From Whalleya microplaca (Eukaryota; Ascomycota; Sordariomycetes; Xylariales; Xylariaceae), in the NCBI GenBank assembly GCA_022497155.1, contig MU385789.1:82772-146771 (forward strand): DNA of 64,000 nucleotides, given 5' to 3'. The position numbers and the translations under genes are program-made. The notes beneath the pieces are model-generated. The model had not been told where the DNA came from and searched no databases. It saw nothing but the letters and a program-made list of their open reading frames with translations. Below are positions 28,152 through 40,504 of this stretch, one piece after another. Position 1 is the stretch's first letter; each line of letters begins with the position of its first letter.

Positions 28152-28398
28152 TATAATAGCTTAAGGAAAGAGGTGGCGCGTGTTAAGTAATAAGTATATA
28201 TTACTATAAAATAATAAGGTAAGGAGTAAAAGGTTAGCTAATTGCTATGTGACAGCCTGACTTAGAAAAACCTCCTCACCTGTTTATCTAATTTAACTAA
28301 CTAATCGAGAGGTTATTAGGGAGGTTATATATAAAGGGCCTAAGGTGTGTTATAGCTTATAAGGCCTTATAGCACCCTATAAGGCTTATGCCGTGACA
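28152..28398 (-). repeat. 5' LTR of D2 (reversed)
   Basis: It is 247 bp and a direct copy of 26297-26543. The outer end GCCGTGACA at 28390-28398 keeps the intact terminal ACA. It is less altered than the 3' copy. Confidence 0.88.
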
Positions 28399-29238
28399 AT
28401 AATTAATATTTTAAAACTTTAAATTAATTTATATATAATAATATTTTAATATTATAAATTTAATTTAATAAAAATTTTATATTTAAATTATATATAAATT
28501 TAAAACGTTGATATATTTCATTATATAATATATAATATAATATAAATAAATATAATGATTAATATTAATATTAATATTATTTAAATATATAATTATATAT
28601 AAATTTTATTTTTTAATATTTATTTTAATATTTTATTATTATTATAATAAAAATTAAATTATATTAAATTATTTAATATTTATTTAAATATATAATTATA
28701 TTTTAAGTTTTTTATATTATAAATATTTAAATATTTAATTTTAATATTTTTAAAAAAAACTTTATATATATAATTAATATATATAACTTTTTACGTTTTA
28801 TATATTAAAAAATAATATTTATTTTATATTAAAATTTTAATATAATTAAATATTTATATATTAAATTTTTAATATATTTAATAAAGTTTATATAATTTTA
28901 AATTAATAATAATAATATTATATTTATTTTAATAAATTAATAAATTAAAATATATAATTTAATTATTTTAATATATATAATTAATTTTTATATATTTATA
29001 TAATTAATTTTTTAAAGTGCTTTTTTTTTTGTATAATTGATTTTTTAAAGTGCTTTTTCCTTTTATATATAATTGATTTTTTAAAATGCTTTTTCCCTTT
29101 TATTAAAATGCCCCACTTTTTTAAATCATTTATTTAATTTTACCTTACTTATTATACCCCCTTTTATTATACCTTTTACTATATATTATATATTATATAA
29201 TTTAATTAATTTTCGCTATAATTATTATACTTATTATA
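28399..29238. other. Extremely AT-rich gene-free stretch
   Basis: Apart from scattered G/C, 28399-29000 is almost only A and T, with no frame or motif I can support. It continues the DNA left of D2. The stretch 29000-29101 holds a short tandem repeat listed separately. Confidence 0.7.
29000..29101. repeat. Three-unit tandem repeat, 33-36 bp
   Basis: Three consecutive units begin at 29000, 29033 and 29069. Each has the core ATAATTGATTTTTTAAAGTG followed by C and a T/C run. The units differ by single substitutions and by the length of the pyrimidine run. Confidence 0.75.
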
Positions 29239-29705
29239 TCCCGCGGTCGCATTTAATAAGTTTTAATTAATTAATTAATATAATCGCGAAATAATCGACT
29301 TTTAAATAAATATAACCGGTAATAAATATATAATTAATTTATTTTTTTCATTTTTATTACTTTTATTATTTCCCGCGATTACATTTAATTAAATGTAATT
29401 AATTAATCGAAATAAATACGAAATAATCGACTTTTAAACAAATATAATTAATAGAAAGCTTATAATTAATTTATTTTTATTATTTTTATTATTTCTATTA
29501 TTTCCCGCGGTTACATTTAATTAAATTTTATAAATTAATCGAAATAATTACAAAATAATTAATTTTTAAGTAAATACGACCGGTAAAAAACTTATATTTA
29601 ACCACTTTACTTTTTTACCTTTATTACTCTTATTATTTCTTGCAGTCGTTTTTAATTAAATTTACTTTACTGGTCGAAATAATTATAAAATAATTAATTT
29701 TTAAT
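29239..29705. repeat. 132-bp minisatellite, about 3.5 copies
   Basis: Units start at 29239, 29371, 29503 and 29638, spaced 132, 132 and 135 bp. Each begins near TCCCGCGGTTACATTTAATT, continues through ATCGAAATAA and GAAATAATCGACTTTTAA, and ends in a pyrimidine-rich TTATTTTTATTATT run. The fourth copy is the most diverged and is truncated at about 29705. This is a non-coding satellite-like repeat, not an LTR. Confidence 0.85.
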
Positions 29706-29820
29706 TATATATTTATTTATATTAAACCGATTATAACATTTAAAAATTACTTATAAGTAATTATTAACTTAAAATATAAGATAAAATATCTAGTTAATAA
29801 TTATTTACTAACTATTATAA

Positions 29821-30480
29821 ATGAATAACTCGAAATCTAACGCTAAAACTAAATTTTAACGTATATTATTAAATAATTCCTAGTTTAAAAATCCTAATTC
29901 CATTATTAATTAAGCTAAAATAAATGCCCTTAAATAATTAAAAAATAATTATATACTTATTTTTTATAATATAAAATACCGATATTATTAAATTTATAAA
30001 CGAAATAATAAATAAAAAAACTGCCGATAATAATAATTTAAACCTTTTAATAAAACAATAAAATAATTATAAAATAATCGGATATTAATAAGCTTTATAA
30101 AAAAAGCGTAAATTTTCGCGAGTTATAAATCCCACTTTAAAAAAAATATAATTAAGCCTTAGCCTTAGCCTAATAATTAAAAAGCATTAATTTTAGTAAT
30201 AAAAATTAATAATTAAATTTAAAAATAACTATCCGTAAAGAACCAGGGTGTAACTAAAAATAACGCTAATAATAATACCGAAATAAATAATAATAACCTT
30301 AAAAATAAAGATATTAATGCTAATAACCCTATAAATAAAAATAATAATACCGATAACTTTATAAATAAAAATAATAATGCCGATAACTTTATAAATAAAA
30401 ATAATAATAATAATCGATATTATAATAAAAAATTCTAAATTATATTAAACTTAAATAATAATCCTAATTTTATTTTTTAA
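29821..30480 (+). pseudogene. Broken Asn-rich reading frame, unknown
   Basis: From ATG at 29821 one phase runs about 220 codons to a TAA at about 30480. It is interrupted only by TAA/TAG codons of the RIP type. The N-terminal half is mixed charged (MNNSKSNAKTKF, then NIKYRYY). The C-terminal third is a low-complexity tandem array of about 12 residues built on I-N-K-N-N-N-x-D-N-F, probably Asp/Glu/Asn-rich before mutation. Family E inserted directly after it at 30487. It is not recognised, and it could be part of an older transposable element. Confidence 0.45.
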
Positions 30481-30486
30481 AACGAT

Positions 30487-30965
30487 TGTTACGAGAACTG
30501 GCTATAATAGTAATAGTTATACCTTTTGGTTAATTAATATAATGTAATAAAGCTAGAGATTTAAAACTATGGGAGGTACGCAGGTATTTTATATAATGGC
30601 TACCTTACTTTATTTAATTAGCTATAAAATCCGTATATTACCGATTTCACCCTTTATTACCTTAGGCTAAAATTAAGCTAATTAGGTTATAAGATTATAA
30701 GCTAATTAAGTTATAAAATTAAGTAAATTTATAACATTATTTCTTTTTATAAATAGAAGTTTGCCTTAAAACTCGAATAAAAATAAAAAACGGGCGCTTA
30801 CCTAAGGCCTCGAACTTAAGTATATTTATTGTCTTAAATAAAGCCGTAAACTTAAATAGTTTAAAATAAATATTTTTTAAGTAATAAAGGGATATCCTCG
30901 GCTTAACTAATTACGCTAATAAGCCTTTAAATTAAAGGTATAGCTAAGTTATATAATCTGTTACT
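30487..30965 (-). repeat. Probable 3' LTR of family E (reversed)
   Basis: The plus strand starts TGTTACGAGAACTGGC, so the element would end in GCCAGTTCTCGTAACA, a normal LTR end. The segment keeps more G/C and CA/TG than its surroundings, as the other LTRs here do. It contains a near-duplicate AAGCTAATTAGGTTATAA/AAGCTAATTAAGTTATAA at about 30676-30720. The inner boundary near 30965 is a guess, because the partner 5' LTR lies outside the window. Confidence 0.45.
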
Positions 30966-32189
30966 ATTAATTTATTCGTATAGTTTATATATAAGCGTTT
31001 ATTAACTTTTCTTCCGTTTTATCCGTCGCCGATTAGTTATATTTACTATAATAGAAATATCGTTATCCCGATAATCCTTTTTAAACCTATCTTTTTCCGC
31101 TACTTTAAGCTATTATTATAAGCGTTTTAAAAGCCTTACGTAATTTAAATAAGTCTCGTAATATTTTTTTAATTTAACGGCGGCGTTTTTAAAGTCCGAT
31201 ATATTATATTATTCGGGATTTAAATCCTATTTCTTTTATTATATTTAATATTACAGTTTCCGGTAATACAGTCGGGAAATTAAAATTTTGTTTATTTTAA
31301 ACTCTTTTGTTTCTAGTTTATCGGGGTTTACTATATTTCCTATAAGTCGGGGTAGGTTTTAACCGGGTAATAAATTATTTATATATTTCCGCAAGCGATC
31401 GGCGTAAAATATTTTAATGCCCTTTTATAAAAAAAAAGTAATTTCTAGTTAATATAAATAACCTTTTATTTCTTTTATTTTATAATGCTACCGAATTATT
31501 AGGTAATTTAGCTTATCGGTTAGTCGGTTTATAAATTATACCTTTTTAACGATATATACCTTATTTTTTATACCGAAATCGGGTTTGCGACGCTTACGGT
31601 TAACTTAATCCGCTATTCGCACCTAGGCTTTTTTTACTTAACGTTACGCCTATTAAATATACGTTTAAATACGCTTAATAAATTGTTACGCCTCTTTTCG
31701 ATTTATTTGCTCCTTTATTAATTTTAAAAAAAAATCTTCCGTGCGCTTTTTTTAGTCAAACGGTATATTTATAATATAACCATAAGTTATTTTTAATAGC
31801 GTTAGTCCTTTTAATAATTCGTAAGATAAAATAGCTTATATAATATTTATAATAAAAATAGCTTCCGATTAATTATCTTAAAAGTAATTTATAAAAAGGC
31901 AGAAGCACTAGTCGAAATATTTATTTATAATTTCGGCTTAGCCGGCAGTTTATAAATATCTTAAAAATAATAACTTTTATTTAATCCCGAAGATTTTAAA
32001 ATGCTTATTTATAAAGTTAAAAATAAATTAAAGGCTTTTATCCGAAATAATAAATAAAGGAATTCCGTAAATACAGAAAGGGCTCTCGTAATATATACGC
32101 GTAACATTTTTAATAATAACGGTTTTTTATATAAAATAGTCTATAACTTTTTCTTTAAATAATTTATAATAATTAATATATTATTATAT
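30966..32189 (-). pseudogene. Family E integrase (C-terminal part) with chromodomain
   Basis: On the minus strand this is the end of a Ty3/gypsy pol. In coding order there is I-I-S-D at 32034-32050 (the second catalytic Asp block). Next comes the region of the catalytic Glu with T-A-G-x-A-E at about 31931-31955, from T-D-G-Q-A-E. The GPY/F-type tail follows, then F-Y-A-D-R-L-R-K-Y at 31384-31415, and finally a chromodomain end N-P-E-x-Y-N-I-S-D-F-K-N-A at about 31178-31227. Chromodomain integrases target chromatin marks. The frame breaks at 32189, where A3 is inserted, and continues at 62578. Confidence 0.8.
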
Positions 32190-32417
32190 TATCTTAGGAC
32201 AGGGTGTCGGGGTGAAGGAGGTGCCACTTCATAGCTTTAGCTGATCGGAAGTAATTAAGGCGACGAAACAAAAAAGTCACTTATAATAGCGATTAATCGA
32301 AAGGAGAGATATGTTTATTCTCGGCGACAAGGCTATTTAAGTTATATATATTTTATCTAAGAGTAAAAGAAAAAAACAAGCGATATATATATATTACGGC
32401 ATACTAGCCTTATAATA
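32190..32417 (-). repeat. 3' LTR of A3 (reversed)
   Basis: It is 228 bp and the reverse complement of the A2 LTRs. It has kept many TG and GG dinucleotides (for example GACAGGGTGTCGGGGTGAAG at about 32198), so it is one of the least mutated LTRs in the window. Confidence 0.95.
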
Positions 32418-35400
32418 TCCTTCCTAGATTTTATTATAAATATCCTTGTTATAAGAAAATCTAATTAATTAATATAAACGCGGAAAATATCTACCTTATT
32501 TATTTCTTAAAAGCTCTCGCCTTAGGCTTAACTGCCCTTCCTTAAAAGTAGCAACACTTATCTAAATCATAGCAGCCATAAAAGTGGTGTCGTAATATTA
32601 ATGCTTATAGTAAGTAAGAAAAGCATTATATAAACTTAATGCTCCATTTACTTTTTATCTGTCTTTATTATAACTAGAAGGGGCGTTTCGATTAAAAGTA
32701 ACTTTAGGTACTTTATCGCTTTTAATTAATAAGAAATCTATTTTTAGAGAATCGACAATCTATTTAATCTCTTGCTTTAAATATTATAGCTTATTCTTAG
32801 TTTAAAATCCAGGTCTGTATATTTTAATAAAAAGGCTGCGAAATTAATTAATAATGTAGAAATTAATATTAGCTACTATAACAAACGTACCAGAATCTAA
32901 AAAAGGAAACTGTTTTTATGGGAGCGAATTAATAAATAAGATTATTCTAGCCTTATATTTAGGGTCGGAATTAGCTGCAAACTTAATTTCAGTCTTATCT
33001 TTAGGTATAGCCTTAAACTTAATATTAGCTTTCGAAGTAGGCTTAAGGTTTTTATAAGCCGCTTAATTAACCTTTTTATTTTTATTCCGGTTTTTATACC
33101 TATTTTTCCTTTTTTTAGGTAACTTTTTAAATTGCGATAGCTATAACGATATTTTAATATGTAAAAAGTAAGATTTAAGGTATAATGTTATAGCGATAGG
33201 CTAATATAAAACTATAGAAAAACTAAACTAATTAATTAAAAACGATAAAAAGTAAGGAAAAAAGGTTAATAAGTAATTAGGTAAAAGTTATTAATAAGTT
33301 AGTATAAAAAAACTTTTCTACATTAGGTTTTAGTTTATAATAAATAAAGGTAAGTTAAAAAATCTTTTTTATTTTTAATTAATTATTTAAATTTATAATA
33401 AATTAAATATTAAATATAATAGGGTATTTAAGTCGTTATTACTAATTTTAAAAGTCGGCTTGCTCGATTTAGTTTTAATACGCTTTTTAAGCTACTTATT
33501 ATACCCTTTATTTATTTTATTTTTATATTTTATACCTTTTTTTCTTTTTAATAACTACTAATTTAACTATTTGTTTTCTATTTTTATTTTATAGTATTTA
33601 CTTAATTAATTATTTATAATTATATTGTAAGATTTATTATTATATAAAAGGCAGAAAAGAAAGAAAAGAACTTTTTTTATTAGGTTTTTATATAAGTTAT
33701 CCATTCCTTTTTCCTTTATAAAAAGTCCTATATTTAGAAGTTAAATTTTTTGTTATAATAACGTTAATTATAAGCTAAATAACCTTAAACGTTTTTATCG
33801 GGTTATAATAGTTTGTTAGAATTTAATAAATATTTAGGACGAAACGCGTATCGGTAATCTTTTTTTTAAAACTCGTAAAGCAGGTATTAAACCCCCGCTA
33901 TTTAATCGAGTTAAATTTTATTAAAATAACCTTAATTTCCGTAATTTTTTTTTAATTTCCTTATTCCGTTTTATTTTATTATTACTTTTTTTTTAAAGTA
34001 GGTAAATCGGTTATATAAATAGCTAAGAACTTTTGTCGTTTCTTTTTTTCTATCGATTTATACCTTAGCGTTAAGCTTTTTTTGCGTTTTAGGTCTGCCG
34101 TTTTTAAACGATCGAAAACTTTTAGCTCGATAGTGAGAAACGTTAATTGTGTTTTTAGTTTTTATTTTAGTATTAAATTTAGTTGCTTTAATTTAAAGAC
34201 TAATAAGAATAAACTGTTTTAATTTTAGAAAAATAATATAAGCTGTTATTTTTTAAAAGCTAGTATAATAAATAAGTTTATTCGGATAAATCTTTTCTTT
34301 ATTTAATATATATAACTTTTATTAATTAATATAAAATAATTCGACTAATAAAAATTAGACTTTTTAATAATCTTAGGGAAAATCGGTATTATATTTGGGA
34401 ATTTATAGTTTTGAAGTTTTATTATAAAAGTTAAATATAAAAGCTTATTTTAAAATATATTAAGTATTTTAAGGTAACGAAATATCCCTTTAATTAACGA
34501 CATTTTTTTTTATCAAAATTTGCGAAACTAATTTTATTAATAACTTAATGTTTTGTTTAATTAAAAATTGCCGTATATAATTTAAAGTTTTTATTTAGAA
34601 ATATAGTATTTATAATAAAGTCTTTTGCCGGCTTTATAAAAATCGGTTCGTTAGTTTTAAGGACGGGCGCTATAATAAAATATAGCTATTTTATAAATAT
34701 CGATTAATAAAAGGCTGGTTCGGAGGTTTATATAGAAATTATATAGTTGGTATTTAAGTAAATAAATATTTGTTCCGGAATAAAAAATATATATATTTAA
34801 AAGCTTATTAATCGAGAGATCTTTTTTTTAATAGCGATATTAATTACGATAATTTTATTTTAATAGGTTATTTTTAAGGTAATATATATTTAAGCTAGAT
34901 TATTAAGGAAATCTGTTTTTTTTTACCGAGATTATAGGCAGCTTTATTTATAGCTCGTAATAATTTCTTTTATTTAATTAATTAGTTATATATTAAAGTT
35001 TGCGGTTATATTTTTTAATTTAAGCTTTTTTTTTTATTACTTTTTTATATCTATTATAATTTTATAAGACCTTATTTTTATAAAATGTCAATTTATATAA
35101 AACGTAAAAAAAAATAATCTAATCTGTTAGTACTATTTTTTTAATATTTAATTATAGGTTTTTTGCTTTATTAATAATATTTTAGGTAGTTTAATTTTAA
35201 CTGTTTTTTTAGGTATTTTATTTTTTATAATCCTTTAATTTTTATTAAGCTTAACTTTTTTAGTTTAGTTACGGGTTACCGGGCCTTTTTATATATTTTT
35301 ATTTTAATATATTATATTATTATTTATTAGTTTAATGTTTTTATAATTATTCCCTACTTTATTATAGTTACTTAACTAATAGTTATTATAAGGTTCGCTA

Positions 35401-38381
35401 GGTTTTTAGTACCTTTTTATATTTTAAATAAATTTTTTTAGCCGATTAGAGGAAAATATTCCTTATAATATTACTCCGTTTAATTTTTTAAAAAAAAACC
35501 TATTTTATTTTTGTTTTTTTGTAATTCGATAAAGCTTAATCTATTTATATTTTAGCTTTTTATTTTTAAATATATCGATATCTTATATTATATTATAAAA
35601 TAAGATTAGGCTATTTTATTTTAACGGTTCTAACTGTTTTTTTAAAAGGTATTATTAATTATTTCGTTCCGCCGCTTTTTTTCGTTTCTTTATTAAGATT
35701 TGTGCCATTTTCGTAACATTTTCGTTTTATTGTTTAAACATTTTTACTTTTTTAGTAATAAGATCTTTTTTATTATAGATATCTAACTAATTAAAGACCC
35801 GCTAAAATAGTAAGACTATTTCGATCGGTATAATAAGTTTTTTATTATAAACTAGTTTATATAATATAAACTTATATTTTTATATAAACGTTTAATTAGT
35901 TTAAAATATAGCTTTAAATTTTTTAATTTATAATTTACTAATTTTTTTTGTTATATATATAAGAGATTTTATAATCGGTCGATAGCTTACTTTTATTTAT
36001 TTTTACGTCTGAAAGTAATATATAAGTCCGATTTATATTTTAATACCCAGCCGTATAGCATTTTTAGCTATTTTTGCCTTATTTTTTAAGCCTTTATTAC
36101 ATTTAATTATTATAAGAATATTATAATTAATATAGATATAGTTCTAGAGGAACTTTTATATTTTAGTTGCTATAATATTTTTTAGTGCTTTAATTTTAGG
36201 TTATTTTAATAGCTTATTTCTTACTTTAATAGTAGCCGAATATCTATTATCGTTCGGGAAAAACTAAATATTAATAATTTAAATAGTTAGTAATTATTTT
36301 AGCGTTAAAAAAGTCTTTAATTTTTAAATTGTTTATCCGCAAAAAGCTGGTATTTTAGGTAATATTTAATGGCAGTTTAAATCTTCTAATATATTTTTTT
36401 CTAATAATAAAACTTAACTATTTTATTATAAGTCGATTTACGTTTTCGATACGTTCTAACTCTCGAGTGGCAGTCTTTAATAATACGTTTTCGTTAATTA
36501 ATATTATTAACGATATACTGTTAGCCATATTTTTTATAAGGTTTCCGCTACAAAATTCCCTTTTAAATTACGTATTTAATAGCTTTATTTCGGAAACTTG
36601 TTTTCGCATAATATTATCTCGTTATATTAAAACTTTTTAGTTAATTAGGTAGCTTTAGGGTATTAAGGTATATTACGATTTTTTGGGAAACCTTAGACTA
36701 GTTTTTTAACGGGTGTAAAATAATAAGTAATAGAAAGAATTCCGGTATTTTTTATATTAGTTTATTTAATCGAGATATTTTTATTATAAGGACGTTAAGT
36801 TAGATATTAATAAAGTTATCGATTTTTTCCTCCTATTAATTATTTAGTTTATCAGATAGCTTTAATAGTTTATATAATAAATTATCTATTATTTGATGTC
36901 GTTTTTTAAGGATATGCTTTATTTCGAAATTAAATATTTTAATAAAAGTTATTTACCGGGTTAGTGCCGCGTTAAATAAGCTGGAGAATTTATTATTTAA
37001 TTAAGCGATTAAAACTTTAGTATTAATTTCGAAAATAAATCTTATGCTATAAAAGTAATTTTGCAATTAATAAAAAGACTTAATTACCTTAAGGCATTTT
37101 TGTTTTATAATATTATAATTAAGTTTTAGCCTTTTTTATATACTAGATTTAAATCTTACAGGTTAAATATATCTATTAATTTCCTATTTTAATATATATT
37201 TTTATTTTATGCCTAACGTATTAATTTTAAGCTAGATAATATATTTGTTTATATAATTAAGTGTAATTAAATAGGGTATATTAATTAACGCTATTTTAAG
37301 TTTATTTATAATTTATTATTACTTTATTTTTTATTTTTAATTTACGTTTTTCCGGAAAAGTTTTATTAGTAATAAAGTAATTAACATATAATATACGATT
37401 TATATGCGATAATAAACTGTAACTTCTAAAAATGCCTATATTTTAAAAATATTATTATAAAGTACTTATTCTGTAATTTTAATAACCTTAGTTTAATTAG
37501 GGGAATAACTATTAGTACTATATAAATAGCCGATAATAATAGCGGCGTTTTTATACCAATCGCTTTTTTTTATACTAGCTATAGCTTCCGTTAGTTTAAA
37601 ATTAAATAAAATATTATTGATATTTTTTAAATATTTATAAATAAATCGTTTTATTTTTAATATAATTTTTTAATTATTATATCTCGTTTTTAGCCTTTTA
37701 ATATTAATATTATTAAAGAATGGCTTACATTTATTAGGTATAAGGTCGAATAAAATCCGGGTAATAATATATAAAAATTGTACTACCGAATTAGTCCTTT
37801 CTTATAGTAAAGTTGTTATTTAAAAAAGCCCGATCGGCGTTAAAAATATAGTATAATTTCTGCTAAATATAGATAATAATACTTAATTATATTTTAAAAA
37901 AAAATCTACCATAGAAATTATTATTTATATAATAAATTCTTCCGCAAATTTATTACAATTGCTCGGGAGAAAGGCATTTTATATTTATATAGTATTTAAT
38001 TTTATCGCCGAATTAATTAACCGAAGGTTTTTATTTTTTTTTTAATTATAAATTAGGCGTTACGGTATAAAGCATAGGATTTTTCTAATATTTTATTTTT
38101 AAACTAATTCTGTAAAATATTTAAAACCTATGTTTTTAGTAGCGCTAAAATAAAAATTAATCTGGCTTATTATATATTATATAGTATTATTCTGATTTTA
38201 TACGGAGAAAATATTTTTTTCTTAATTCGGCCGATTTTTATAAAATCCTAGGCTAATGTTATTTCTTATCGATAAAAAATTTTAATTAGTATTACTTTTT
38301 TTTAATTTGTAAGTTTTATATTTAGTAGCTTTATTTTAATAACGTTTAAATGTTTTTTCGTTAATTTAATATTTTACGGCG

Positions 38382-38625
38382 TGTTACGGCATAGGCCTTA
38401 TGGGGTGTTATAAAGCCCTATAAGCTGCAGCACACCTTAAGCCCCGCACACGTGACCTGCTGGACTACATACTTAGTCAGATAGCTTAAGTAATCAGGTA
38501 AAAAGGTTTTCTTAAGTCAGGCTGTCACACAATAATTAGCTAACCTTTTACTCCTCACCTTATAATTTTATAGTAATACACACTTATTACTTAGCACGCG
38601 CCACCTCCTTCCTTAAGCCGTCATA
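38382..38625 (+). repeat. 5' LTR of D1
   Basis: It is 244 bp and starts TGTTACGGCATA. It ends GCCGTCATA, where D2 shows the unmutated-type end ACA at its other LTR. It keeps GTGACCTGCTGGACTACATA at about 38450, an unusually RIP-free patch. Confidence 0.93.
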
Positions 38626-39189
38626 TAATTATAAGGTCCTTTAGCGCTAAATTTAGCTAATTCCGCCATCGTATTTATTTAACGCCCTTTTTAATTAGCG
38701 TAATTAATTAGTTACCCGTTAATCCTCCTTTTTTTCGATCGGCAACCTAGCCTCTCCTTTATTAGGTGTTATAATACCCTCAGCGCCTTAAGCAGCTAGC
38801 GACACATACCGACAACCAGTAGCTTTACCTCAAAAATTGTTAGTTAAATCCACTAACAGCTGGTTAGGTCAGTTACTTTGGCGTAATAGCTACAGTTTCC
38901 CGCTAATAATTTTTTCACCGGATTAGTTACTTTAAGCGTTATAACAATAGCTAGGCTTTTAGCTTTAAAGTACACCCGTTAATCTTGCCGATTATATCCT
39001 TTAAATATTCTCCTATCTAATTAATACAGTAATTACGCAGCTTTTAAATCCTTTTTTTCCTTAGCTAATATAGCGATTATATAGTAGTTAAACATCTTTA
39101 TTTTTCTTTCTGATATAGCGATTACGCGATAGGAAGCTACTTTTTTATTAAATCTAATACAGCGATAACGCGGCAGACCTGAAATTTTT
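38626..39189 (+). other. 5' leader of D1
   Basis: The first roughly 100 bp match the corresponding end of D2. At 39060-39215 there are about four degenerate repeats around TATAGCGATTACGCG, spaced about 45-60 bp. No other gene is seen. Confidence 0.5.
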
Positions 39190-40310
39190 TTTATAGCGGC
39201 AATAACGTCTTTCGGCAATAACGAACTAAACGTTATACTTTAAGCCCTACGTATTAAACTTACCTCTAAATTCAATACCTATATTAACGCGTTAAAGGCC
39301 GATTACAAAAGCTACGTTTAGCAGTTTTAAGCCGATAAAACCTCTATCGAATTTAAGCTTAGCGTTATAGAAACTACTTATAATATTCTATTATTTAAGT
39401 AGCCACGCTCTCGATTAGTCCTCCCAAATCTTCCTACCTTATTTAGCCTGTCAGACTTTAATATATAAATCTTCCAGATCGCCGGCAAATTAAAAATCGA
39501 TAGCGAAGCGATTAAATTATCCCAAGCCAAGTTCTATTATATATACGCCTGTTTCGAGCCTAAAATATAGCATATCGTCCTCCCTATTATAACCTATGTA
39601 TAAAAAAGCGGCGTTTGGAATTACCAGACTATTTTAGATACCTTAAAATTAATTTACGCCGACCTAAATAAAACCACGCGAGCGGCGGCTAAACTTCGAT
39701 TTATTACACAAAATTCTAATAAATTTATTCGCACCTTCCTAACATAGTAGCACTAATAGACTTAAAAAACAGGTAAAATAAATCTATTTAAAAAGTACCG
39801 GATTAATTGTTTACGTTACGCTATAAACGATAAACTAAAGAGGAAGCTTTTTAAGAGAGATTTAGTACTAGATACCTATAACAAATTTATCTTTTAGCTA
39901 TATTAACAGTTAGGTTATTACGTTTCTTCCGGTTCCCGTAATCCTAATACTATAAATACTTTAATCGGTATAATCCACGTTTACAATACTTCCGAAAAAG
40001 TGGCAAAAGCACCCAAAATCATGTCACTTTAGATTTCCGAAAGACAAATAGCAGTTTCCAGCACCTTTAATAAACGTATAAATCGGAAACGTAATAGCTA
40101 ATGCCAGCGTTATAGAAACAAATCACATAAAATTCAGGATTACCCGTTACTTCTATATAAATCGAACTTCCGTAAGCTTTACGCCGATAACGAAAATACA
40201 GGTTAAATCTTAAGGGAGTAATTATAACAGCAGGTATAGCTTATAAGGGATATTAAATAGTTATAAAAAAATACAGTAAATTAACAAAATCCTTTTAAAA
40301 AACTCGATTT
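39190..40310 (+). pseudogene. Gag of element D1, nearly readable
   Basis: One phase is maintained from about 39190 past 40102, with stops that all fit CAA/CAG or TGG turned into TAA/TAG. It begins about KLTSKFNTYINALKADYKSY (39256), continues LRFITQNSNKFIRTFL (about 39690) and ends in a zinc knuckle at 40102-40143. The knuckle reads C-Q-R-Y-R-N-K-S-H-K-I-Q-D-Y, that is C-x2-C-x4-H-x4-C with both late Cys changed to Tyr by G-to-A. About 300 residues is a normal Gag length. The exact start is uncertain. It would coat the element RNA. Confidence 0.8.
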
Positions 40311-40504
40311 TTAAAATTTTAATAAATTTACTTAGTACTAATATCAGGTCTTATATAATTTATATAAACTAAAACATAGGGGTTAAATAAAGTCGAAAAA
40401 TTACCTTTTAGGGATAATAGTAATTAGGTTAATTCCTATATATATTAGGTACGCTATAAGCTAGCTATTATTAGCTACTATATATAGTGAATTCAGGGGG
40501 GTAA

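Larger units (their letters stand above)
26297..28398 (-). mobile_element. Non-autonomous LTR element D2 (reversed)
   Basis: It is 2,102 bp and bounded by 247-bp LTRs in reverse orientation, with a perfect 5-bp duplication ATAAT at 26292-26296 and 28399-28403. Its LTRs, the first roughly 100 bp inside the 5' LTR and about 200 bp before the 3' LTR (around 26570-26770) match D1. The central about 1.2 kb does not match the D1 Gag region by eye. A minus-strand frame with RIP-type stops runs around 26800-27450 (for example TFVSSFKTTYLKCRLITIEL), but I do not recognise it. The plus strand is G-rich and C-poor and keeps TG but not CA. Confidence 0.85.

Noticed and set aside
29239..29705. Repeats with regular spacing considered as a CRISPR-like array
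   Set aside because: The 132-bp units are contiguous without unique spacers, and the DNA is fungal; it is a minisatellite.
39033..39218. A 61-codon minus-strand open stretch in D1
   Set aside because: It overlaps the degenerate repeats in the D1 leader, antisense to the Gag; no family resemblance.
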